Positions 50,560 to 59,800 of a stretch of DNA of 64,000 nt are shown here, one piece after another. The DNA is from Numida meleagris. Lineage: Eukaryota; Chordata; Aves; Galliformes; Numididae. The DNA lies in assembly GCF_002078875.1 (NCBI RefSeq), contig NC_034412.1:14742876-14806875 (forward strand), written 5' to 3'. The stretch's first letter is position 1, and the number at the start of each line of letters is the position of its first letter. Under the pieces are notes generated by a model, which saw nothing but the letters and a program-made list of their open reading frames with translations, was not told the origin of the DNA and ran no database searches. The translations under genes and the position numbers were made by a program.

Positions 50560-50960
50560 TTATATCTGATGAAGTTCTCACAGAAAGCCACGTCAGTGTG
50601 ATCTTATCTTTCAGCAGGCAGAGTGCTGTTTACCTTGTATGGGCCTGGCATTCCTTGTTGTTTCGACAGGCAGTTTAATTAGGATGCATGTTCACCCAAC
50701 AGAAGCAATGAATGGAGTGGTAAATAATAGTTGGTAGAGCAGTCTGAAGCATTTCATTATCAGTGACTCATTATAATAATTGTAATTAAAAAAGATAAAA
50801 GGTCAAACAGGACAGTAACATGCAACAGGGGTTTGCTGCTCACCAGATAATTTGCTTTAAGATTGATGTTGCCATGCCATTCACAATCACATCAATTCAG
50901 ACTTTGTAGAAAAAGCTCCTTGTGTATCAGCCTTCAAATGATCCAATTATCATTATGTTA
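50560..50960. promoter_or_regulatory. Candidate intronic conserved non-coding element
   Basis: A stretch about 4 kb upstream of the coding exon with no repeat match. It carries several homeodomain-type cores (TTTAATTAGG near 50677, AATTGTAATTAAAA near 50778), a nuclear-receptor-like AAAGGTCAAA near 50798, and GATA-type motifs. It looks like an enhancer by motif density, but conservation is untested. Confidence 0.22.
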
Positions 50961-51308
50961 ACTCAGGTCATTTAAGATGCTTTAAATGGAATTATCTATG
51001 CACACAGTTTCAATACTTGCATTTAAGTGGCCAGTGGTTTAACCTGTTGTGGTGAATTCTAGCAGCAGAAAGTTGCGCTAACCAACTATTTCTGCAACAA
51101 TTTCAAACAATCTGCAATATTTCCCACATGGAAGTATCTGCTTTATATAAAGTGTATATAACCCTTATTCTAGGCCTGGAGAAAGGTCTTGCTCAGCCTT
51201 AACTGGGTCCTGCCTACTTTACTGCAGGCCTGATTTGCAATGCTGACTTCACTCCAGTTTCATAGTGCTTACTTTTGACCATTATCTCGGTAAATAAGCA
51301 AAGGATAT

Positions 51309-51421
51309 AGAATCATAGAATGGTTTGGGTTGGAAGGGATCTTTAAGATCATCTAGTTCCAACCTCCTTGCTACAGGCAGGGACACTTCCGTCTAGACAA
51401 GGTTGCTCAAAGCCCCGTTCA
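51309..51421 (-). mobile_element. CR1 LINE 3' fragment, antisense
   Basis: Begins with 'agaatcatagaatggtttgg', the reverse complement of the CR1 3' end, then 'ttggaagggatctttaagat', 'catctagttccaacc' and 'aggttgctcaaagccccgtt'. It is a 5'-truncated tail on the minus strand within AGTR1 intron 1. Confidence 0.92.
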
Positions 51422-52257
51422 CGGCTCATGGTAGTGAATAGAGCACACAGCACCAGCATGTTGGTGGGCAAGGCACATATTGCCAGACTTTGGTGCTGCA
51501 GAATCTGTCGTTTACTGTCACACATTCTTGGGCACTTCCACAGCCAAGGGCTGAGATGAGAGGATTTGTCTTGCAATCTTTTTATGTTGGCGCTCCCTTT
51601 CCTATGAGTAGGATGACCTTCCACAGAACCAGACACCATGTACTGTAGATACGGCACAGTTTGAGAGCCTGCAAGTTGAGCATAGTTTGCCATATGTGAT
51701 CAGAATGGAGTACTTGTTTAATGTCAGATGTATTTGCTTGACTTTTTAACATCTTAAACATGGTGGAAAAAGGTGATGTCATTTTGAAGCATCAAGACTA
51801 ATTCACAGAATGAATGGGAGAGCCTGGTAGGTGTTACATTGCATATCTTGACAAAAGGTTTGTCATTGGTTGGAATTAACTAGAGACTCCAATATCTAGA
51901 AATATCAAGAACCTAAATCTTGAGATTGCCCCATCTGATTTGTTGAATCAACTTACTAATGCAGACCTTATAACAGAACACTAGCTAAGAGAGGGGAAGA
52001 AAAAAAAAAAAGAATCTTAAAAGATAGTAAAATGAGGGCCAGGGTGACATGCTCAAAAGATACTGGCTGCAACCCATATTCTGGGTTCAGTGCATGGCTC
52101 TTCCCCAGACTTCTGTGTGGGCTTTGCAGAGATCTATCTATGCCTTACTTTCCTATTAAAAGCAAAGACAAAAAAGTCAACTATTTAGGAATAAGATTTG
52201 TCTCTTCACTGGAGCGCAACATACACTTAACACAGTAGCATTCTGCCTTTACCTGGA

Positions 52258-52395
52258 ACATGGAATGGCTTGGGTTGAAAAAACCTTAAAGATCATCTAG
52301 TTCCAACCCCCCCGCCATGGGCTGGGTTACCACCCATTACATCAGGCATTACATCAGGTTGCCCAGAGCCCCACACAATCCAGCCTCGAACATCA
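52258..52395 (-). mobile_element. CR1 LINE 3' fragment, antisense
   Basis: A minus-strand CR1 tail: 'acatggaatggcttgggttg', 'ccttaaagatcatctagttc' and a C-rich stretch, then a small internal duplication ('cattacatcagg' twice at about 52336-52358) and 'ttgcccagagccccacac'. It is old and diverged, and lies in AGTR1 intron 1. Confidence 0.88.
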
Positions 52396-53602
52396 GTGCT
52401 AACAATGAAAATAATGAGCAACTGCCTCCTTAACAACATAGCCCACACTACTGAAAGACCAAGTATCTTTCTGAATAAATGCTGTTTATACAAAAGTGAC
52501 TTTACAAGGTTTGTTGTTTGTTTTAAAGCCAGTATATTTCACTTAATCTTGTTTTCAGGCAGCACAGACTGGGTTGGGCTGACAGCTGTCGGGATCCTGC
52601 AGACAGCAATAAAAATTACTCTGCGATAATAACTATTGATTTTTACTTTCATTTTTTAAGTTTCCTTTTCCTTTTTTTCTCTTTTATTTTTTTGAGGGAA
52701 GACTGGCTGTTTATTCACTCTGGAAAAGGATTAGTATCAGACTCACAGCTAAAGTCATAAATCATTAATAAGGAAATGAGTCCTGCAAAACACATAAGCC
52801 CTGGCAAACCAAATGGGTGCCGCATTCATACGATTTCCATACAGTTAATGTGGTCGAGAAGTACTTTCCTTACACTAAGACTAGGACTTCAACTTCTTGG
52901 TACACAGATTATTAATGTGAATTGTGCTTCCTCAAACATCCTTAAGACTCTATTTCTACAGTTGCTAATTTACAACAAAGAAGCACAAGCCTGGATTTTC
53001 ACAGATATTTTTTTGCCATTCATAGTTAAAGATCATAGTTCTAAGCCAGACAGGATCTAAGTAGCTTTTGAATATTTAAGGTACTTATAGACCAACACAA
53101 GACTATTCACATCAGAGATCAAAATAAGAACTCTATCTGAATTCATTTCTTTCTTTGTACTTTTTATATATACACAGTAAAATGGTATTCAGAGTGCTTA
53201 AGCATAGTTTCTGAGATATCCAGATAGCTTTGCTTGTGAGGTATAGCACTTGATTATAAGAAAAAATAATCTAAATAAAGATTCTGAATGTACAGCTATC
53301 TGCTATTCTGTGTCTCTATTATTTTTATAACATATGTTCATTAACCAGTTGTATTTTAATCTGGAACCTTGCTCAGAAATTGAAAGAAGTCTGCTGGATT
53401 CTTCTAGCGTAAATGAAAACAATGTACAGCCAACTCCTAACACTCTTATTCCTGTTACATTCTGCAAGGTCTTTTTTAAAATAGAAATCATTTGAGAAAA
53501 CACTGAAAGATTGCTCAATGGCTGTCCCTCCCTCCTTTCCCTACCCTCTATTTATTTACTTCAGAGGCACTGAATACTTTTGTATTGGTTCTCCCATACT
53601 TT

Positions 53603-53867
53603 TAGGATGAGAAGGAATGGCCTCAAGTTGCACCAAGGGAGGTTCAGGTTGGATATTAGGAAAAATTTCTTCATTCCTGAGAAAGAGTGGTGGTGCACTG
53701 GCACAGGCTGCTCAGGGAGGTGGTCTAGTCACCGCCCCTGGAGGTGTTCAAGAACCGTGGAGATGTGGCACTGAGGGAGATTGTTAGTGGGCAGTATTGG
53801 TGGGTAGGTGGATGCTTGGACTAGATGATTTTAGAAGTTTTTTCCAACCTTCATGATTCTATGACTG
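53603..53867 (+). mobile_element. CR1 LINE 3' fragment, different subfamily
   Basis: A sense-strand CR1 tail with the features of the CR1-F/Y-like group: 'aatggcctcaagttgcacca', 'aggttcaggttggatattag', 'gatgtggcactgaggga', and a 3' end 'ttggactagatgattttaga' followed by 'ccaaccttcatgattctatg'. It differs from the other copies in the window in its 3' UTR core. It lies about 1.1 kb upstream of the AGTR1 coding exon. Confidence 0.88.
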
Positions 53868-54939
53868 TCTTAGCTGATATAAATTTAGCAGTTTAAGATG
53901 GCAGTTCTCTGCTTTCTCAGTATTTTCAAGAAGCTGTAATGATTAGCAGATTATCAAGACACATCTGTTATAGAAGAATAATTTTCCCCTCAGTTTTTGT
54001 GGGCTGAGAATCAGTATTGTTGGGTTGGTTTGGGCTTTTTTTTTTTTTAAATACTATTAATTTATTGTTTAACTGTTACATACTGCATGGCTCACTTGCA
54101 GCTCCCTGTAGAGTCAGAATAAAGCTGTTATAGGCATTGTAGCAAGGCTGCAATATATAATCTAGTCTTGCACTCCAAATCAGAAAAGAGCAAAGTAAAA
54201 GAATCTGTTAGTTAAAATTTGGGTTTGCTGGTTCCATCTACCTGCCTTCCAAACAAAAATGATTTGACAGAAATACGTGGTGTGAATTTCCCACTCAAGC
54301 CAATTCAAGTTCCAGACAAACAAGGGCTTTGTATTTGAGGCAACTGCTATCTTTGGTGTCAGGGTAAAACTCTGCACAGAACTAACTGCAAGTTCATAAC
54401 TTGTAGATTGAAGACTTGATTACTGCTTCTATTCAAAGCCAGAAAAGAACCCTACCCTCATATTTTTGGAAGGAAATTCTGATTTCACAGACAATGAGGG
54501 CAGGATATGGCCCAGGAATTATATAAAATTGAGGAAAAGCATGAAACGCCAGTAGCACTGGCTATATAAGAAAAGCACATGGAAAAAAAAGCCAGGAAAC
54601 ACCAATAAATTGATTATACTGTATATTTATGAATAAAAATTAAATGGGCAAAAAACTGTTTCCACTGCTTTCCATTAAAGTTTTTCACGAAGAGTAGTGA
54701 TTAATACGGGGCACCTATAACCCAGTTTTCAACTGAAAGTTATAGGCAGAAGTCAGTTAATGAAAAGCAGACTCATTGCTGACTATTCCATGTGTTATGA
54801 GTAAGAAATGGAATTTGCTATAATGAATTGTATCCCCAGTTAAACAGAAAATCTTGAGATTTAATCGAAACTTAAAAAAAAAAACTAAATCCCTCATGAA
54901 CTATTTTTATTTCCTCTTTATGCCCCCCCCCCCTCACAG

Positions 54940-54992
54940 GTTTGATCTTCATATTGTTTCCCTGAAACAAGGCTACAGCAGAAGAGTTCAAG
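54940..54992 (+). other. AGTR1: AGTR1 5' UTR portion of the coding exon
   Basis: The acceptor (pyrimidine tract including C11 at 54923-54933, then TCACAG) ends at 54939, so the exon begins at 54940. The 53 nt before the start codon contain no upstream ATG, and predicted exon 1 has none either, so the spliced leader would lack upstream open frames. The start context is AAGATGG, with A at -3 and G at +4, a strong vertebrate initiation context. Confidence 0.75.
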
Positions 54993-56072
54993 ATGGTCCC
55001 AAACTATTCTGCTGAAGAAACCGTTAAGAGAATTCACGTCGACTGTCCTGTTTCAGGAAGGCACAGTTACATCTACATTATGGTTCCAACTGTTTACAGC
55101 ATCATCTTCATCATAGGCATATTCGGGAACAGCCTGGTCGTTATTGTCATTTACTGCTACATGAAATTAAAAACAGTGGCCAGCATCTTTCTGCTAAACC
55201 TGGCACTGGCTGACTTGTGTTTTTTAATAACTCTGCCACTCTGGGCAGCCTACACGGCCATGGAGTACCAGTGGCCTTTTGGCAACTGTTTATGCAAGCT
55301 AGCATCAGCAGGAATAAGTTTCAATTTGTACGCCAGTGTGTTCCTACTCACATGCCTTAGTATCGACCGCTATCTGGCCATAGTACATCCAGTGAAGTCA
55401 CGAATCCGGCGTACCATGTTTGTTGCCAGAGTAACTTGCATTGTCATCTGGCTCCTTGCCGGTGTGGCCAGCTTGCCCGTCATCATTCATCGTAATATAT
55501 TTTTTGCAGAGAACTTGAACATGACGGTCTGTGGCTTTCGATACGACAACAATAACACAACACTGCGGGTTGGGTTAGGTTTATCCAAGAATTTACTGGG
55601 ATTTTTAATCCCTTTTCTGGTCATACTAACAAGTTACACCCTGATTTGGAAGACCCTGAAGAAGGCGTATCAAATTCAAAGAAATAAGACCAGAAATGAC
55701 GACATTTTTAAGATGATTGTGGCAATAGTATTTTTCTTCTTCTTTTCCTGGATTCCTCATCAAGTGTTCACTTTTCTGGATGTATTAATTCAATTACATG
55801 TAATAACAGACTGCAAAATCACTGATATTGTGGATACAGCTATGCCCTTCACTATTTGCATCGCTTACTTTAACAACTGTTTGAATCCCTTTTTTTATGT
55901 TTTCTTTGGAAAAAACTTTAAAAAATACTTCCTTCAGCTAATAAAATACATTCCACCAAATGTCAGCACGCATCCAAGTCTCACTACCAAAATGAGCTCC
56001 CTCTCATATCGACCACCAGAAAATATACGCTTGCCCACTAAAAAGACTGCTGGGTCTTTCGACACTGAGTGA
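54993..56072 (+). CDS. AGTR1: Angiotensin II receptor type 1
   Basis: A complete 359-residue class A GPCR, the usual length of AT1 receptors, encoded without introns. It is a plasma-membrane receptor that binds angiotensin II and signals mainly through Gq/11 and beta-arrestin to control vascular tone, aldosterone release and salt balance. Seven membrane segments lie at about 26-54, 62-89, 98-133, 141-165, 190-225, 234-268 and 274-304, then helix 8. Hallmarks seen: N46, D74, DRY 125-127, W253-x-P255 and NPFFY 298-302 (mammals have NPLFY). Disulfide pairs would be C18-C274 and C101-C180. Ligand-pocket residues W84, N111, R167, K199, H256, D263, D281 and Y292 are kept. N-glycosylation sequons are at N4, N176, N187 and N188. 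The tail has YIPP (319-322) and a Ser cluster at 335, 336 and 338, but S355 where mammals have Cys. AT2 is excluded by overall motif content and tail. Confidence 0.98.
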   Translation: MVPNYSAEETVKRIHVDCPVSGRHSYIYIMVPTVYSIIFIIGIFGNSLVVIVIYCYMKLKTVASIFLLNLALADLCFLITLPLWAAYTAMEYQWPFGNCLCKLASAGISFNLYASVFLLTCLSIDRYLAIVHPVKSRIRRTMFVARVTCIVIWLLAGVASLPVIIHRNIFFAENLNMTVCGFRYDNNNTTLRVGLGLSKNLLGFLIPFLVILTSYTLIWKTLKKAYQIQRNKTRNDDIFKMIVAIVFFFFFSWIPHQVFTFLDVLIQLHVITDCKITDIVDTAMPFTICIAYFNNCLNPFFYVFFGKNFKKYFLQLIKYIPPNVSTHPSLTTKMSSLSYRPPENIRLPTKKTAGSFDTE

Positions 56073-56608
56073 TGCATTATGCTGTATACTTTATTTTTTC
56101 CGAACAATGTTGTGAACGAAGCAGCAAGAATGACAAAATCCATCTGCAGTCCCAGACATCACAGCTTACTGCTCATTATGGAAACATTAAATCACCTCAG
56201 CAAAATCACACTGTAAAGATTTAGCAGTGGCCTTCTGTTTTACATTGTGCGGAGGACTGCCTGATTTTCATTTTGTTTTTCTTTGTTGAAAGCAACATAA
56301 ATGGTAGACAGGTACATCAGAGTTTGTCGGCATTCTGCCATTTACTCAAAACTACAAAAGATCTCTGAACTAAAAGGAAAAGCTTTTGAAAGCAACGTGA
56401 ATTACGAAGAACCGGTTTTGCACACGTGAGCCAAGTTTTGCCAAGTTTTTTTTCAGGAGCTGATGGAACTACACTGCTTGGTTTTGGGTTTGTGTTTTTT
56501 TGTTGTTATTTTGTAGGTCGTTTGTTGGTTTTTTTTAATGAGTCATATGTTGTTGTATTTATAATATAACTTGTTTTTCAAATATATGCTTTATCTACAT
56601 GCCCAATT

Positions 56609-56630
56609 TTAAACTTCAATTGAAGTTTAA
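56609..56630. repeat. Perfect 22-bp palindrome in the 3' UTR
   Basis: The 11-base half TTAAACTTCAA (56609-56619) is followed directly by its exact reverse complement (56620-56630). As RNA it could form a 9-bp stem with an AAUU loop. The symmetry stops at 56608/56631. Confidence 0.95.
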
Positions 56631-56709
56631 GGACCACGAAACTGGTCTCATTCTGATTTGTGCTACTATTTTCCATTTTTAAATAGCAAAATTTCATAAT
56701 AATATATGC

Positions 56710-56715
56710 AATAAA
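56710..56715 (+). terminator. AGTR1: Polyadenylation signal (proximal)
   Basis: A canonical AATAAA about 640 nt after the stop codon. Cleavage 10-30 nt downstream would fall within or just past the AU-rich nonamer at 56724-56732. Confidence 0.6.
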
Positions 56716-56740
56716 ATGCAGGTTTATTTATTAAATACAG

Positions 56741-56746
56741 AATAAA
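56741..56746 (+). terminator. AGTR1: Polyadenylation signal (distal)
   Basis: A second canonical AATAAA 31 nt after the first, followed by T-rich sequence. Use of this site would keep the AU-rich nonamer in the mRNA. Confidence 0.6.
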
Positions 56747-56830
56747 TATATTTTTAGATTTATACTCCTAATTAGAGATCTCAAACATTTCTTCAAACAT
56801 TTTTATCCCAATGGGTATTTTTATACTAGT

Positions 56831-56864
56831 AATATATATATATAGAGAGAGAGAGAGACACACA
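56831..56864. repeat. Composite (AT)n(GA)n(CA)n microsatellite
   Basis: A run of TA units turns into GA units at about 56844 and ends in a short ACACAC. It lies just past the predicted end of AGTR1 and is a likely length polymorphism. Confidence 0.9.
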
Positions 56865-59800
56865 AAACAGGGTTTCCTCACCTTTCTCCATGATATGCCA
56901 TGCTGACTCTGAAGAACACTGCTTATGGAATGGGTTAACTCCATGCTTTATGCAACTGTTTGAAAACAGAAGTTGTAGGACAGAAGTGATCAGAAACCTT
57001 CAAGTTATTTTGTAGAATAGCCAGAGTACTCTATGAGAGAAGTACCAACTAATGAGATCCATTCCATTTTTCAAAATCCTTGGACAATGAAACTCAGATT
57101 CTGACAAGAACACGACGATGCTTTTAGTCATATCACTAAATAAGCAGGACCAAACTTTGTCCTTGGTGTTTACTTAATTGCTCTTCGCTTATACAAAACT
57201 GATCCTGGAATGAGGATTATTTGCTCCATGTAGAACACTTTTTATTTGTATGGAACAATTTCAAATTTATACTAGCATAAATCAGATCAAAAATCTGGCT
57301 CAAACCCTCCACAAAAATGAAGGGGAAAAGGTGATAAGAAGTTCCAACTCGTGAAATCCTCGTGTATTCTTATAACCTCAGATAATGAACTCCAGAAAAT
57401 ATTTGCTCCTGATTAACTCCCGTTTATTTTCTTCAAAGATAAATGAGCTCATAAATACTTTTCAACCTAATAAAGCTTAAGAAAAAAATTCCAAAAATTC
57501 ACATATTTGTCACATAGACAAATATATGACCCTGGAGAATTTGCAGTATTTATAGTCTTCTAAATGATATCTTTAATGTTGCTTAGCTAGCAAGCAGCTG
57601 GATTTTCTATAATTCCTGTTTACATCTCACAAGGCACTGTGATGATTCAGTAAAACTTCTACAGCTGTACTTCGTTAAAAATGCTCTTTCACTGAAGGTT
57701 GATTTAATTGAAAGCTATTTTTAAAAATCTGATACCTGAATGTGTCATTTAGGGACAGTTAAATTAATCTCATGTATAGCACTTTATTTTCAGCTTATAT
57801 CCTTACACAGGCATGTGAAATAGCCATTCTTTAAAAAAAAATATGGCAACAGTCCCATGCATTATAAATAGCATCCAAAGCACTCAGTAAGCTGATGAAG
57901 GACTAACAGAGCTTGCCATTTATCTGTATGACATTTTGTTCGTTTACATGCATACATGTTGAACTGCATCAGGAGCCTCCAATGGAAGTAGCGCTTTCTC
58001 AGACATTATTTGGTGTGCTGTGCTTGCCACCTGCTGGACGCAGCCACAAATTTGTTTTTGATCTTAAAAGTTACTAAAGGAAGAAACAGCAATATTTTCC
58101 TGCCTCTTGATAGATCTGCAGATCCTTGCCTCTGGCAAAACTCCTGCAGAAGTAACTGCTTCCTGGATGGACAAGTTTGTATTCAGCTCCCTTGGGAAGG
58201 AGCAAAGCAAGCATTTCTTCACCACCTGCTCATCCCTTTGGTCACCAAAATCCAGTGTCCCAGATCACGACAATGCATAGCTCGTTTACAAAGTGTTGAC
58301 TGCATTACTACAAGAGACATCTCAAAGATGCACATAAATTCTTTGATTATTTTTACATACATATTTAACAAATAGGGGGAAAAAGCATATGTGCAAGCGG
58401 TAACTAAGTATTTAACTAAAAGGACTCATTTATTATCAGGAAGACAAGCAGAATCAGTAGTGAATATGAATGATAAAAATGACTATCACAGGATAAAACA
58501 GACGGAAGCCATTAGTGATTTTTCATCATTTCAGGCTGCATTTTTAAGAGAGTGTTTTATCCTAGCTGCTGGTGCCACCTGTGTCTACCTGTGTCATGGG
58601 AAAATGCAAGGGCTTGCACATTCTTCTGGGTTGCTCCAGGAAAGGCAGGAAAAGATTGCAGCTGTTGTGCTTTTAATGAAATGCTGGCCTTGAATAGATA
58701 GACAATAAATAAATAAAACTCCGATATTTTTTTTCTAAGGGGTTGGAAAATGGTCATCAGCTGTCAAGGACAGAATCCTATTTTAGTGTTTCCTAAAACA
58801 AAAAGCAAATCAATAGATACCAAAAACCACCTATATCCAGAGATAAGTCTCCAGCAAATCTAACAGGGCAGCAGCAGAGCAAATGCCTTCAGAGCACAGC
58901 TGTTACTGCGTGCAGCTGTGTCCTACAGACACTCCCACAGAGCCCTGTACAAGAGTCATTTGGAGTCCCCTTCTCCTTTAGTAAACTCACACCATTTTCT
59001 TCACCCATCCTGCTGTAATCAGCACAGGTGCTGAGAAGAACTTTGTTGCTGGGCCCTGCACTCCCCTGCCCATGTACTTGCTGAGAATCCTGTGCTGGAG
59101 ACCTGTGACTGGGGCACACAGAGCAGCAGTGCCGTGGGGTGCAGGGTCAGGCCCTTTAGTCACAGTGTCCCCTTGAAGCACTTTGATTTAATTATTCTGA
59201 CCTCCAGTGTGCAAGATGAAAAGATTTGATATAAGTTTGTTGTGTGTCTGGTCATCTGTAAGGAGCAGGTAAGAGCAGTGGAGAGACCTTCTCACTTCTG
59301 TGTGCCACATTGCCTCCCTGGCCTCTGGTAGGCTTGGGACTGTATGGTTCACACTGAGGGGCAGGTAGAAGGCCAGAGAACCTACTCCTTGCCAACAAAG
59401 GAGGAAAGAGAAAGGTTTGGCGCTGTATGACTCCACCACTTTGGGGGGGGTCTTTGGGTTGAGCCTTCTTAATTTAATATCAAAACATGAACTAGTTATA
59501 CATGCTCTAGAACAAACTCCCACTCTCATAAAGAACACCAAGTTAACTAAGATGCAACAAAATCATATTTTAAAAACAAGTATCCAAAGAGCTTTCTATT
59601 CTTAAAGTAACCAAAATTAAAATCCTTGATAAACATTTAGTCTGTTCTTGTGTTCTCCCTGTGTGTGGCTTTTGAGATGTTATTAGTGGGGACAGCACTT
59701 TGCCCTAAGTACAGGAATCGCTACTCTTGTGCTATCACAGTTATAGTCTGTTGACTTGTGTGAATGAATACTGTCTTTGTCCTGGAAGAATAATTGCTAA

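Larger units (their letters stand above)
36042..54939 (+). other. AGTR1: AGTR1 intron 1 (5' UTR intron), about 18.9 kb
   Basis: A GT-AG intron from GTAAGG at 36042 to a pyrimidine-rich acceptor ending CACAG at 54939. It is mostly AT-rich single-copy sequence. Contents I can support are a G-quadruplex motif (42213-42237), an A18 run (47083-47100), two antisense CR1 tails (51309-51421, 52258-52395), one sense CR1 tail of another subfamily (53603-53867), and a motif-rich block near 50560-50960. The longest open frame inside it (37566-38000, 144 codons) has no recognisable domain. Pairing of these two splice sites is inferred; intervening alternative exons are possible. Confidence 0.6.
56073..56765 (+). 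other. AGTR1: AGTR1 3' UTR
   Basis: AU-rich sequence from the stop codon to roughly 20 bases past the second polyadenylation signal. It contains a GT-rich segment (about 56480-56535), a perfect 22-bp palindrome (56609-56630), and a UUAUUUAUU-type AU-rich nonamer (56724-56732). AT1 receptor mRNA is known in mammals to be controlled by 3' UTR-binding proteins and microRNAs. I see the AU-rich element directly; its use in this species is inference. The true end depends on which signal is used, and a longer form cannot be excluded. Confidence 0.6.
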
